Shown here piece by piece: positions 24,634 to 36,500 of a stretch of 64,000 nucleotides of DNA; positions within the stretch are counted from its first letter, which is position 1, and each line of letters opens with the position of its first letter. Both the position numbers and the translations under genes were made by a program. Source of the stretch: Eremophila alpestris peregrina (Eukaryota; Chordata; Aves; Passeriformes; Alaudidae); the NCBI GenBank assembly GCA_009792885.1, contig WMCF01000034.1:6688908-6752907 (forward strand), given 5' to 3'. The notes beneath the pieces are model-generated. The model did no database searches and was not told the origin of the DNA. It saw nothing but the letters and a program-made list of their open reading frames with translations.

Positions 24634-26099
24634 AAAACATGCATAAACATACATAGGTAGATATATTTATGTACATATGTATGTACATAAGTATAGTACC
24701 CTTATATTCCTATATTTCTATTTATGCACCTGTATTTCATGTGTGTATATATAACATTTATTAATATTCAGGTTTTTATATGGGTACACAGACCCATGAA
24801 TGTTTACATAAATATACAATTTTATTTTTTTAAAGCACTAAAAGTTAAGTTAATAAATTTTTCATTCCAGAGTAGTGACTAGAACACAAGCCTTTGAACA
24901 CAGTGTTCACATAGAAGTGAACAGGTATCTTATATCTTTGTATATTTGTTTCTGTGTAAAGATTGTTGATCTTGGGGAAAATAACAACTACTAGAAATAT
25001 CCACAAAAAGAAAGTGATGTGAAATAATTTTTATTTACTGTTAAATTTTTATATTGTTTATTAAGAATTTAACTAGATAATTTAGGAGAGATACAGAAGT
25101 GTCAATTTAGCTTTGGGATAAGACAATCAGCATGCTACTATGCTCTTTGGAAACTGTGGAATGTGTATAGGAATTCCTAAAACAAGCACATTGTTACGGA
25201 TTTTTTTTTACATGTAAATATATAACATAGTGCAATATATGTCCATAATTATATATGTATATCAGTCCAGCTGAATATCATCTTTTTGATTCAAAATTCT
25301 GCCTAACTCAATTTTAAACTTGTCATTTTTTACTTAATCTTTTTCATGTTTAGAATCATTAGTAGAAGTCAAAGTTTTTCTTGTATAGTTTTCTTTATTT
25401 ATGATAACACTATGTAGCAAGAAATAATAGAAAATCCACCTGTGTCAACACTATTTATTTCTAAAGACAAGATAATTTCAGTGTTTCATTATTACTAATT
25501 ATTGCCAAATAATAAGACTAAATGCAGAAACTTTTTTTAAAAAATTTTTTTTAAATGTATTTATGATGTAAAATGGCATAATTCCTATCCACTACCTTAT
25601 GTCTTTTCAGGTCAGTCATAAACTACTTTTATAAATCTCTGAACATACTTAGTATTTTATCTCTTTACCTACTGCTCATATTAAATATGAAATTAACTAC
25701 CTTTGTTCAGAAACGTATTTGTTACAGCAATCAGGTATTTATCCAGTCTGTTTCATAGTGCCATTGCTGACACTCAGCATATCTTTTACTTGGTGGGATA
25801 TATAAGTACACAAATGTAGAGTGAGCAAAATATAATTCTGACAGTGTTTCAAGGATAAAGAAAGTTAGTTAATCTTCCTAAGATTTGAATATGCAAACAT
25901 AGGAAGATAATTTTTTTTCTTTTTTTTGCTCAAAGACGTTGTGTTTGGGAATAACAAGCTTACCAAGTTTTTGCTAAGCAAAAAGATGCTGGAAGGAAAT
26001 TTTTCCAGAAGACAAAAGGTGTAAGTATGGGTATCAACTTACAATCTTCATATTAAAACAAATAATCATAGCAAACGGGTTAAATGGCACCTGTCTAGG

Positions 26100-26186
26100 T
26101 TATTAGAGACAGAGATTATTAGAAATAGAGGATTATTAAAGAAGATTATTTAGTTTATTAGAGAAGTTTATTATTTAAATAGAGAC
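26100..26186. repeat. Degenerate TTATTAGAGA minisatellite-like tract
   Basis: TTATTA-AGA or close variants recur about six times in 87 bases with spacing of roughly 10-17 bases, separated by purine-rich spacers. The copies are too diverged to give an exact period. Confidence 0.6.
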
Positions 26187-26764
26187 ATAAATTACTGATT
26201 TAAACTAGTAAAGGTGATCAGATACCTTTAACTGCTCGCCCCTGAAAAGTACAGAACCTCAGATGAGGCACAAGTGCTTTGCAGTGTTATGGTAGCCTGC
26301 AAAGCACAAGACATCACTGTGCTGACTCTTGGAGCAGCTGCCATTTATAACCAGATAATCAGACACCTGTCAATTCAATGCCCAGAAAATCTGCATATGC
26401 TAAGGCTTCATGTGCTTACATAAGGCTTCAAGGTGAGCAGCTATTTATTGTCAAGGTTATCTGATTGGTATTTCAAAAGAAGCTTTGTTCCAGGCTCTAT
26501 GAAAGAGCACAAGAGCACTTTAGGACTGCACTGGGGGGGAGAACCAGCTGTGCTATCACAAAGAAAAAACATAAACCAAAGCAACTAGGATAAAGAGTTT
26601 AGGATATCTGAAACTTAAGCTTTGAAATAATTTTTTCATAAGCATAGTGACTGAGTAGTCAATGTCTGTCAGTATGCATGGTATGTCTTGCATAGCAATA
26701 ACTGGAAAAGGGGACACAATCTGAAGCACAGTTTGATAAACGTGAGGTACCACTTTTTACTGCG

Positions 26765-26945
26765 GGGGTGACTGAGCATGAGAACCAGTTGCCCAGAGAG
26801 TCTCTGCCTTTTGAAATCCACAAAAGTCATCTGGACAGACTGCAGGGCAGCACTCTCTGACCACGACTAATGGAGCAGGCTCATTAGACCAGATGACCCT
26901 TAGACATCCCTTACAGACTCAGCTGTTCTGTGATTCTGTGATTTA
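26765..26945 (+). mobile_element. CR1 LINE 3' end
   Basis: Plus-orientation CR1 tail: 'gttgcccagagagtctctgcc', a 'gaaatccacaaaag' block, 'catctggacag', 'ccagatgacccttagacatccctt' and a terminal 'tctgtgattctgtga' octamer repeat. Only the last ~180 bases are present, consistent with severe 5' truncation. Confidence 0.88.
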
Positions 26946-29900
26946 TCTTGCAGTCAGTCAGCCCTTACCACTCGATAAGAATGTATGCAACCTCACATAC
27001 AGTTCTTCCTTCTGAACATTGGCTATTCCTGAAACACTTATACTCCTGTTCACTAGTGTATTAGGCTCCCACTGTACTTTTCAAGAAATCTGCTGTCCGT
27101 TAATATTTCCCTTTAATTTCAAACACAAATTACTGATAACTTGTTTATGCATACTTCCCTATATAGAATATCCATTACTATTTCTCACTACTACCTCATG
27201 TTCTTACAATCCTTCTTTCCCAGACACATTGATAAGTTTAATTATCTTATTTAGCTCAATTTTACTAGATTATCAGGCTCTGCAAGTTTTTATACGGACT
27301 GCCAATTTCCTTGATTACACCAGAAGAGATTTTCTCGACTTGTTTCAAACAAGTTTTCTTTCTTGGACAAACATAATCAGAATTGCACATAGTATTTCAG
27401 ATGGTTTCTTACTGGTTGTCTTGGCCTTCTGAGAGTAGCTGATCTGAAATAGTACAATCCTTTGTGAAACACCAGCCTTCCTGACTGTCTAAAGTAATTG
27501 ACAAAATTGATTATCCTGCAAAATGTTTTTCTTTTTCTTCCTTCTAAAAACACCTGAAAAGTCGGAAAGAATTTATATTTATTAGCCTGTGCTATCACTG
27601 CTTGCAAGATGGCGAGTCTCTAGGGGGTGTTTTGTCAACCAAATCAGAAATACTAAGTGCCTGTTTCCTGGGGTTTACACTCTTGCCTTTGTAATTGTGG
27701 TAGAAGCAGAATTTCTCTGTTATTTATTCTGTACCTCACAGTCAGCTCAGAGAGGCACTCAACACAAAGAAATTCTACAATGCAGTTTTAGGCCTTTAGA
27801 ACTTTATATAAAACCAAGAACCAGATGGGATCCTAGTGTCAAGATGATTTAAATATTTCAGAATTTTGAGAAAAAGAGTCTTTACTAATTCAGGACATGA
27901 TATCAAATGGCTGATGATTCTGGTGATACCTTATCTGTGAGGGAGTGGCCTCCATTTTCCATTTCACTAACTGTAAGTCAAATTTATTATTTAATCTATT
28001 GCAAGTTAAAGCTTCTATTACTATCAAAATAAATTTAGTATTTTAGAATATAGTTACATGTTAAGTTCCTGAGTCCATCTTAGTAACAATAAATAGTACA
28101 AGTTCAGGTGTCTATATGTAGAAGAGCTTTTCAGAAATTTCAGAAATTTACTTTGTGAGTTATGGTATATGCATAATTATTGGTGAAAGAAAGTGTGATC
28201 CTTTTGCAATAGGGGGAAAGGATAAGTGTAAGTGCATCACTTAATAGAATTCTGAAACTTGTATTTGACTGAAGGGCAGCAGATAGAAAGGGGAAAAAGC
28301 CAAAGCCATCAAGGAGGAATGTTTTGAAGCATGAGGCTAAATGACCAAAAGGAACATTTAGGCTGACTGTGAAAAAATATAAAAGAAATCAAATGAACAA
28401 AAAAGAACTTTAAGAAAAAAGAATCTGTTCAACTCTTGATTAGATTTCTAACCAAAAGAAAGTAGGAAAGATATCATTCAAAACTAGGATATACAGTACC
28501 CAGTAAACATATAATAGCAACTAAACCTGCACTGGCAGAGAGACAGATGACAAGACATATTCATTCTTATCCAACTGTAGTCTTTGAGACCCACGAAGCA
28601 AAGAGTGATCAGTATGAGCAGTGGATGTGGAATCTAATTTACATTTCTGTAGAGTTTTTCTTTCTTAAAAGTTCCAGTGTGAACGGGTAATTGGCAGCCA
28701 CCTATTAATTGTCTAGTCAAAGCCAAAGGGCCAGCTGGCATGATTTCACATCCCTCTCTCCCAGGGTTCCTAGAGGAATTCTGGGTAAGGTACAAACAGT
28801 GTTTTACAGCAGCAATTAGTTTATTCCTGGGGCAAAGTACAAATAGGAGAGGGTATGTATATGCAGCAAGAGCTTGTTTCCCATTCCACTGTGACTGAGG
28901 AAATGACAGTTGGCAGTGGGCCATGCAAATAAAAAATACCAGCTGGAAAACTGGATTATTTTTGTCCCAGATGGCAAAAGGTATGTTGGATGACAAGAAA
29001 ATATGTTACTGAATACCAAGCAATCTATTCCTGGATGTTTATTTAATTCACCAGTTACAAATTAGTTCATAAATAAAAGTAAGGCACCTTGTAATTTTAC
29101 AGAAGATATTTGGAGGATCTGACACCAAATTATCCAAAACAATTGTAGTGGTGATACAAAATTGATTTCAACGAACTACAGTCTCAAACATTTTATGAAA
29201 TCTCAGCTTTAGCAGTATTAATATCTCTGTGAATATTTCTTGAGTACTCTTTGTTATTTGCTGGAAAAGTTTTGACTTCTTAAAAACTTTTCAAAAATAA
29301 TTTATTTCATTTTCTCCCCATTCAATATTGTTTTGTGTTGCAGATGGAGCATCAAGTACCTTGAAGAAAAATGAATCAGTTACTTCAGAGCAGAGGAATT
29401 AGATCATTAAATTTTAAAATTATGATTTATGTCTAATTGGAAATATTCTATCTAGATACACCTCTATATATGTAATTTCATAATAGAGTGAAAATATTTT
29501 ATTTTATTTTATTTCATACAACTATTGAAAATATTATCTTTTTGTTTTCTCCCTTGGATTTTCTGAAAAGAGTTCTCACAGTTGTTGAGCTCAGACTTTA
29601 TGCAAATTCAGCAGTGAATTTGTTGTAGTTATCTGATATTGCTACATTTCAATGATATTGATTTGCAATATCATTAATTTAATCTGTCCTGATGACATTA
29701 AAAGAATGTCAAATAGACACATCTGCTTTTAGATTTTGAGTATTTCATGCCAGTATTTTTTAGAGATGGTGTTAGTAGCAGCCCTAAAAGGTGAGTGTAC
29801 TTTTCTACTATATACTGCATTTAAAGTAGAAGTAAGGCATTATACATTAGGACAGAAAATTAACTGTTTGCTTTAGTAAGAGTGTTACAAAATGAAAGAA

Positions 29901-32900
29901 TTGTATTTTCAGGAGACTTAATTGTGGTTAATATTGAAGATGATATGTTGTCAAAGAACAAATTGGGCATAGAATGAAGAGAAGCAGAGCCCCTTTGGGA
30001 AATAATAGAACTCATGGATCCCATTCAGTTCTCTCAAATTACTCTTGATGCTTTCTTCACAGTATACAAGGGTTTTTTTGTATGAAAATTTACCTCAAAC
30101 ATTTAATAATCCAAATTTTATATACGCTATTTCTACATGTAGTCCGCAATATTTAGCAACTAAGTAGATAACAAAATTTCACTTTTAGTAAAGCCCATGT
30201 CTTCCACTTGTTAGCTTCTAGTGTTATCTAAATCTATTTACATTATCCAGTAGCTAAAAATGTCTAGAAATGTGCAAAACAGGATGCATCCCTTGAAAAG
30301 CTCACATGTGATTGCAACTTAAATAGTTTTTGAACATTTTTAGCATGAGATCTCAGTGGTCTGGTAGACATGATTCATTAGCACATAGACACTACTAAGT
30401 GTAAATTAAATACCAAAAGGCAGACATGTAAGATTTACATACTGAAAATACCATGTTTTCTACCTTTTGAGCAATTCCTTCTTTTCCCAAAATATATCTG
30501 AGAAGATATAACAGGGTCTCTTTTATTCAATTTCTGTTGGAAATCTCCATTAATTAAATTAATAAGACTAATTTGTTCACTGTCCTTTGGGAGTTTTATT
30601 AATTATTTGCTTGTTTTAAAACTAAAATATGACTCTGATACTGTTCATATGAGATCCTGACCAGAACATGCTAATTCAGCTTTAAAATCAATGAGATTTT
30701 ATTCCAACAAATTGTAAGCTGCAGCCATGACATATTGATTACCTAAGTCTTGCCTGCATAACTTTTTTGAGTTTTTAGTTGCCTTCTCAATCCATCTTCC
30801 AGAAGCTACTTTTCAGAATCCTTGTATCACAATTTGCTGCTACTAAAACACTAAATCTTGCCTTTGGCTAGAAATAATTTGGTGATTTGGCATGGTACAT
30901 GTACAGGGACACAGGAAATTTTTTTCTTTTAATTTATTAAACAGAAAAAGACATATGTTAGTGTGCTAACCATATATCTCTGCAAAATAAGAAAAATAAT
31001 TTTAAAAAGGAGCCATTTATTAACTATAAATTACTAATTTGAAGATCTACTTACTTAATGGTTATTCTGTAATCACAGGATTTACTCCCCATTATTGCAA
31101 GGCTATTATACACTGTCTCCATTGCTATGGCACAAGGAATGTCACAGAATTCCTTTTTAAAATGGAGTTTAGCTGATAACATACAAAATTCATAAACAGC
31201 TATTAAACAGCCATTGTTTCTCCTAAGGCGCAATAAATATAATGAAAACAAGTTATATGAGCTAAATAATTTTTACAAGATTACTTTGTGCCCACAGTGC
31301 ATAATAAAAATGTATGTCAAACACAGATTATAGTCACCTTTGATATATAAATTCATATCTTTAGAAATACAAGGTCTATTGCTATTCTGCTTAGCTCCCA
31401 TGTATTCCAACAATTTAATTTGTTTTGCTACATGTTGATATTTAGCATTTTAACTGTTAATAAAAAAGATACAACATGATAAACAGAAAATTCAAATAGA
31501 ATGCTTATCTCTGCCTTTGCAGGTAAAATGTTTAATGTTAAGATGTAGATAGACTGAGTTCATTTGGGTTCAAAATTGTACGGGATGTATCTGCTGACAG
31601 AAATAAATTAAGGAGAAGCTAAAATACAGATGTGAAACAACAAGGACAAACAAACCTCTCCTTTTCGTTATTATTGTTTTGTTGGTCTATTATACCAGCA
31701 TATTTTCATTGGGAAGCACCTTTTTAGTAATAATCTACATACAAAGCCCTGGGACCATTGTTATAATGCATGCAAGAGGGGAAATCTCTGCAGAAAACAT
31801 TGACCAAAATATCCTAGAATAGCTTTTGGGATATTTTCAGATATGTTCTTACCCTTGTAACTTCTGAGATAGAATTATTATTTCCTTCCTCTCTCTAAAT
31901 TTTTAAGATAACAGAAAAATGCCCATCATATCTTTGAAGTATCTAGGAGGAAAAATTATTTTCAGTGTGCATGATCTGCTGACTGACTAATATTCAAAAG
32001 AAACAATGCACTGCAAATATTTATTGTAACAATTCGTTTTGGTACGAGGTTTAGGGATAGTTTCTTGCTGTTTTGTTTTGGTTTTTTTTGTTGGTTCAGA
32101 TTTTGGAGGTTTTTTTTTTTTTTGCTATAGTCTTTTTTTTACTTATTTCAGGGGGAAAAAAATTCTTGCCACTAACTGATGAGAAGAAAGCACTTTTTAA
32201 GATTCTTCAACCATTAATATTTAACTTTGCAGTTAATAAATGTTGCAGTTTAACTGAGTGATCCCTTCCCACTTACAGAAAAATTTTCAAATAAGGGGAT
32301 AGGCTGAAATCTTTCTCTTTAAACCTGTACTTTTTGACTTCTATGATTTTCTTTGTCTTAAGGATGTCATTGTTTCTTTCCAAAGAACAAAGATTTACTA
32401 TCCCCTGAATAAATCTATGAGCAAAACCATGGAGTCAGATTTGCAGTTCTCAATTTCATTTTCAATGATCCAATGAAATTATTTTTATTTGCTAATGCAC
32501 TATGTTCCAATAAGGATGCATCAGGTTTTAATACCAGGAATGCACTTAATTCATGAGATGTGTTCTTTTAAACTATAATCTAATATTATACCTTAATGTT
32601 ATATACTTAAGATTATCTACAGCTGTAACAGGATAAAGATGACTTATCATAAAGTTTATGTTGGCAGTTTCCAACAGAAAACTTCCACTTGCATGGCCTT
32701 TCTGACAGCATTGTTTCTGACAGAATACTGCATTTCATCTCATGCTTCAGGTAGGTTCTCTTTAAACCTATTATGGTGAGGTGATTAGTCTTTCTTTTTA
32801 CCCTGCTGAGACAGACTAGGGTAAGCAGACCTAGGGAATGAAAAAAACAGCTACCAGGATAACCAGAATGTGCACACAAACCTCTCCTGCTTTCAGGACT

Positions 32901-34371
32901 CCTTTGTTTTGCAGCTATGGTGTCTATCTACAGCTCCACCATTTACTGAGCCCTCCCAGGCACCAGTACCTATCCAGTTAGGTAGGGATTAGTACTTCAG
33001 TTCTCATGAAGGAATGCACTAACAACCATAGATGACTCCAAATGAAATACACTGGCAGTTGATAAACACCCTAAATTACACGTGTTTTGGGTTTTATTTT
33101 AAGAAAAATGTAGTAATTGATTAGAAACTGCTGCTTGAAAACCCTGAGCAAAACAAGCAACTACAATTGAAGGTATACTTGATTTTCATGATTCATGCTG
33201 AAAACCTGACTTTCTTAGTGACACATGAGCAGCATGATGTGATCCTTTACTATAGCTGACAGTGCTGTGTTTTTTAGGATCATTGGTTTGACTACATTTA
33301 GAGTTACTGTTGTTTATAGTTGCCTGTAATGGCCAAAAGCTTGACAGAACATTGATTATGTCAAGGAAGTAACTGACAGCCAAAATCTCAAGTCCAACTG
33401 GATTGGAAATTTGTCTTTCTTAGATTATTTATCATTGTTCTGGATTTTCAGACTCACATTTTAACTCAATGTCAAGATACTTCTTGGCATCATTTAGTGG
33501 ACTGATAGATATTCATCTCAGGACGAAGAAACTCCCTGACAAAATCCCTCAAAATCATGTATTTAAAAAGATTGAAAGTGTTACCTGAGGAAATTCATGA
33601 CAACTTGCTTGAAATATGTTTGCCATAACTAGTTCTCATTTCTGTTCCACAGTCAGCTACATTTGAACTAAGAAGACGTATTATTTTAAAAAGCATATGA
33701 TTACAATATATTTATAATGATATGTTTTGGAACATCATCATTTCACTTTTTCTCTTTTCCGGTTTTATACTCTGGGCATGAGAGCTTTTAATGCTATAGT
33801 TCATAATGCTTGTTTCATAATGCTCAGCAGGTATCGACAAGCATATACTGTAAATATTCTGAGCCATCAAGCTAGAAGGGCTGTGCAATGAGATAAGAGA
33901 TTTTTTTAAAAAACTGCTATTACCATAAAAGCAGGTAAATGCTGAGGCTGGGAAAAATTGTTCGAGGATTTTTTGCAGAATAAGTAAGGAACATGAATAG
34001 CACAGTCTAAGTACTTAAACAATCTAAGATTAACAGCAATTGAAGATGACTAACCTGTTAACATGATTGCTTGCAAAAAAAATTTGGAAGTATTCCAATT
34101 CTTTATATTTTTAAATTCCTCAATCTTTCTGTAAGCATCTGTTAAATATCATTTATGCTAAGCATGCAGAAAGCTATGTGTTAATGCCACAATCTAATTT
34201 TCTTGGCAAGGTATTTCTGTTCCCTTCTTTTTCTTTTGTTGGCTAGAGGTAAAAAGTTTCATTTAATTTAATCCTAATCATTCCATGAGTGCACCAGGAG
34301 CTAAGATGTATTATGAAGACATTTGAGAGATTGTTGGCAGATAAACTAGATAGACGACTTAATTGACACAT
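26946..34371. other. Long AT-rich unique stretch, no gene found
   Basis: About 7.4 kb with no recognised transposon or gene. The frames at 27019-27432 (plus, 137 codons) and 28634-28996 (minus, 120 codons) are open but lack motifs, and their lengths are compatible with chance. The segment 30520-30730 is rich in ATTA/TTAAT homeodomain-like cores and could be a regulatory or conserved element (inference only). T-runs at 32079-32140 are low complexity. Confidence 0.5.
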
Positions 34372-34411
34372 GAAGAGAAGAGAGGAGAGGAGAGGAGAGG
34401 AGAGGAGAGGA
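34372..34411. repeat. (GGAGA)n pentanucleotide array, left of gap
   Basis: About 40 bases of GAGAAGAGAGGAGAGG-type sequence, settling into exact GGAGA units. It ends in 35 bases of unique sequence (34412-34446) just before the N gap. The same unit resumes to the right of the gap. Confidence 0.95.
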
Positions 34412-34446
34412 GATTACAATCCCTCCATTTTCTGTCTCCTACAATA

Positions 34447-34702
34447 NNNNNNNNNNNNNNNNNNNNNNNNNNNNNNNNNNNNNNNNNNNNNNNNNNNNNN
34501 NNNNNNNNNNNNNNNNNNNNNNNNNNNNNNNNNNNNNNNNNNNNNNNNNNNNNNNNNNNNNNNNNNNNNNNNNNNNNNNNNNNNNNNNNNNNNNNNNNNN
34601 NNNNNNNNNNNNNNNNNNNNNNNNNNNNNNNNNNNNNNNNNNNNNNNNNNNNNNNNNNNNNNNNNNNNNNNNNNNNNNNNNNNNNNNNNNNNNNNNNNNN
34701 NN
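34447..34702. other. Assembly gap (256 N)
   Basis: A run of 256 undetermined bases flanked on both sides by the same GGAGA array. The gap length may be an estimate. Open frames running through it on both strands are artefacts of translating N and the pentanucleotide repeat. Confidence 1.
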
Positions 34703-34802
34703 GGAGAGGAGAGGAGAGGAGAGGAGAGGAGAGGAGAGGAGAGGAGAGGAGAGGAGAGGAGAGAGAAAGAAAAAGAAAGAAAGAAAAAGAAAGAAAAAAA
34801 AG
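34703..34802. repeat. (GGAGA)n array and purine tract, right of gap
   Basis: Twelve GGAGA units at 34703-34762 run into a GAAA/GAAAAA-rich all-purine tract to about 34802. The roughly 100-base homopurine strand is the sort of sequence that stalls polymerases and breaks assemblies, which fits the adjacent gap. Confidence 0.95.
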
Positions 34803-36194
34803 GTCTGAAAAGAAAATAGGACTGGAAAAAAACACTAGAAGAAAAATATAAATTTTTTTCTTAAACTGCACACAGAAAAAACACAAGTCTTCTTACTCTA
34901 TGCAGGAATACATGGAAATGCAGATAAATGAAAGATATTTATCCATCTTCAATTTGCAAAAGAAATTTTTTTTCGTACTTAGGTGTAAGTGAATTATCCA
35001 CCTACCACTACTTATTTTTGCAATCCCAAGAAGTACAACCATAAGCATATATATTTCTTTCATAAATAGGTATGTATGAATACACATTCCCATTTCAAAT
35101 TTGGCAGGGAGATAAACTGAAAGAGCAAAACTCTGCCTCTTTGCATATGCTTACTCAGCAGCTATATTGTAATCTACAGCTTAGAAAATGTATTTTACAA
35201 GACTAAATTAAACAGCAACCCTTGCACTGCATTTTTCGTTTCAATGCCAAAGAATACATTGAGCCTCAGCATACAAGACAGCAAAGACTTTTCATTATAG
35301 AGGAGCTGGTTTCAGTGCAAAATACTGGTTCATGAACAAAAACGTTTCAGAAGCACATGGTGGTCTTATAACTAGCCTGTCAAAAAGATTTCTCCGATTC
35401 CAGATGTAAGGTCATGTCAGTGAATAAAAGCATGTAATAATGGAAAACTTGTGGATCAGGGTGCTTCCCTGGAGTTAGTATTCCAGTGGTAGGTTACTAC
35501 TGATAGATTCCTCCTTTTTAAATTTATATTTCCTAATTTGCAGTGGAAACTTTCCCAAAATTGTCAATGCTTTCTAAGCCTGGAATATAATTTCATTATT
35601 AAATATATTCAAACCAGCATCTGCTTGGAGTCATGCTTTCCTCTGGGCAGTGCTACTAAGGCATGAGCATCCCTTAGTTCATATCCATATGCACAATACA
35701 ATGTTTTTTCCACTGATATAGAGGAAGCAGATAAATTTAACATGTCTAATTACTTTTTTAAAGGTGTGTATGCCTTGGGGGCCAGTGAAGAGGCATTAGA
35801 CAGTCTTCTGCCTGCTTTCTAGAGGCACTTTTTTTTCTTTGGTGTAGCAACTCCAATTATTTTAATCTTGTGCATATAACCATACTTTACTTCACTATAA
35901 GACCTTTGCAATAAAGCAACACACTGTAGGAAATGCTGTACTGAAGAACATTACCATCCACTTGTGAATCATCTTGGTTTGTCTGGTCTTTGTAGTGAAA
36001 ATTTGCTTTCTTCTCCATCTGGCCTCAGTAAAGACAGTAACATTACATTGACTTCAGAATACATTAGATGTAAAATAAAATAAGATCCAAACTTAAAATG
36101 AGCAAAATCTCAGTGAAAGAAAACATGACAAGCAAAACTGAATGTTCTACTCAATATTATGCTTGGATATTTCTCATAACAAAGTAAGAGTGCT
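34803..36194. other. AT-rich unique sequence, no gene found
   Basis: No recognised element or gene; only short open frames. Confidence 0.55.
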
Positions 36195-36500
36195 TTAAAG
36201 ATCATTTTGTCCCAACCCCCACTACCATGGGTAGGGACATCACCAGGTTGCTCCAGGTCTTATCCTACTTGGCCTTAAACACTGTTGGGGGTTTGGCATC
36301 CACAGCCTCACTAAGCAGCCTTTTCCAGTGCCTCATCACTCTCAGAGTAAATAATTTCTTCCTAATATTAAGCCTAAATTTCCCCTTTTTCATTTGAAGC
36401 CATTACTCCTTGTCCTGTCTCTACACCTCCTGATGAAGAGTCCCTCTCTGGTTTCCCTCCAGGCCCCCTTCAGATACTGGAAGGTGGCTATGAGTTCTTT
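36195..36500 (-). mobile_element. CR1 LINE 3' fragment
   Basis: In plus order: 'aaagatcattttgtcccaac', 'ccatgggtagggacatc', 'ccttttccagtgcctcatcac', 'aaataatttcttcctaat', 'ccttgtcctgtctctaca' and 'cccttcagatactggaagg'. This is the inverted CR1 3' UTR order. The terminal octamer repeats are not retained. It shares this layout with the copies at 45598, 58795 and 61076. Confidence 0.92.

Larger units (their letters stand above)
23581..26764. other. AT-rich sequence with microsatellites, no gene found
   Basis: Contains a pyrimidine tract near 24105-24135, the GATA/GACA array at 24578-24633 followed by TATG/ACATA-rich sequence to about 24790, and a degenerate TTATTAGAGA-type repeat at 26100-26186. 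The stretch 26220-26545 is slightly more GC-rich but I do not recognise it. No coding sequence is supported. Confidence 0.55.

Noticed and set aside
27019..27432. 137-codon hydrophobic frame, considered as a membrane protein
   Set aside because: Length is near chance expectation for this composition, with no motif and no start or splice context.
28634..28996. 120-codon minus-strand frame
   Set aside because: Length compatible with chance, and the overlapping shifted frame at 28816-29019 looks equally plausible. No motif.
34359..34886. Long frames (149-175 codons) on both strands over the N gap
   Set aside because: They consist of translated N and GGAGA repeat. No real coding evidence.
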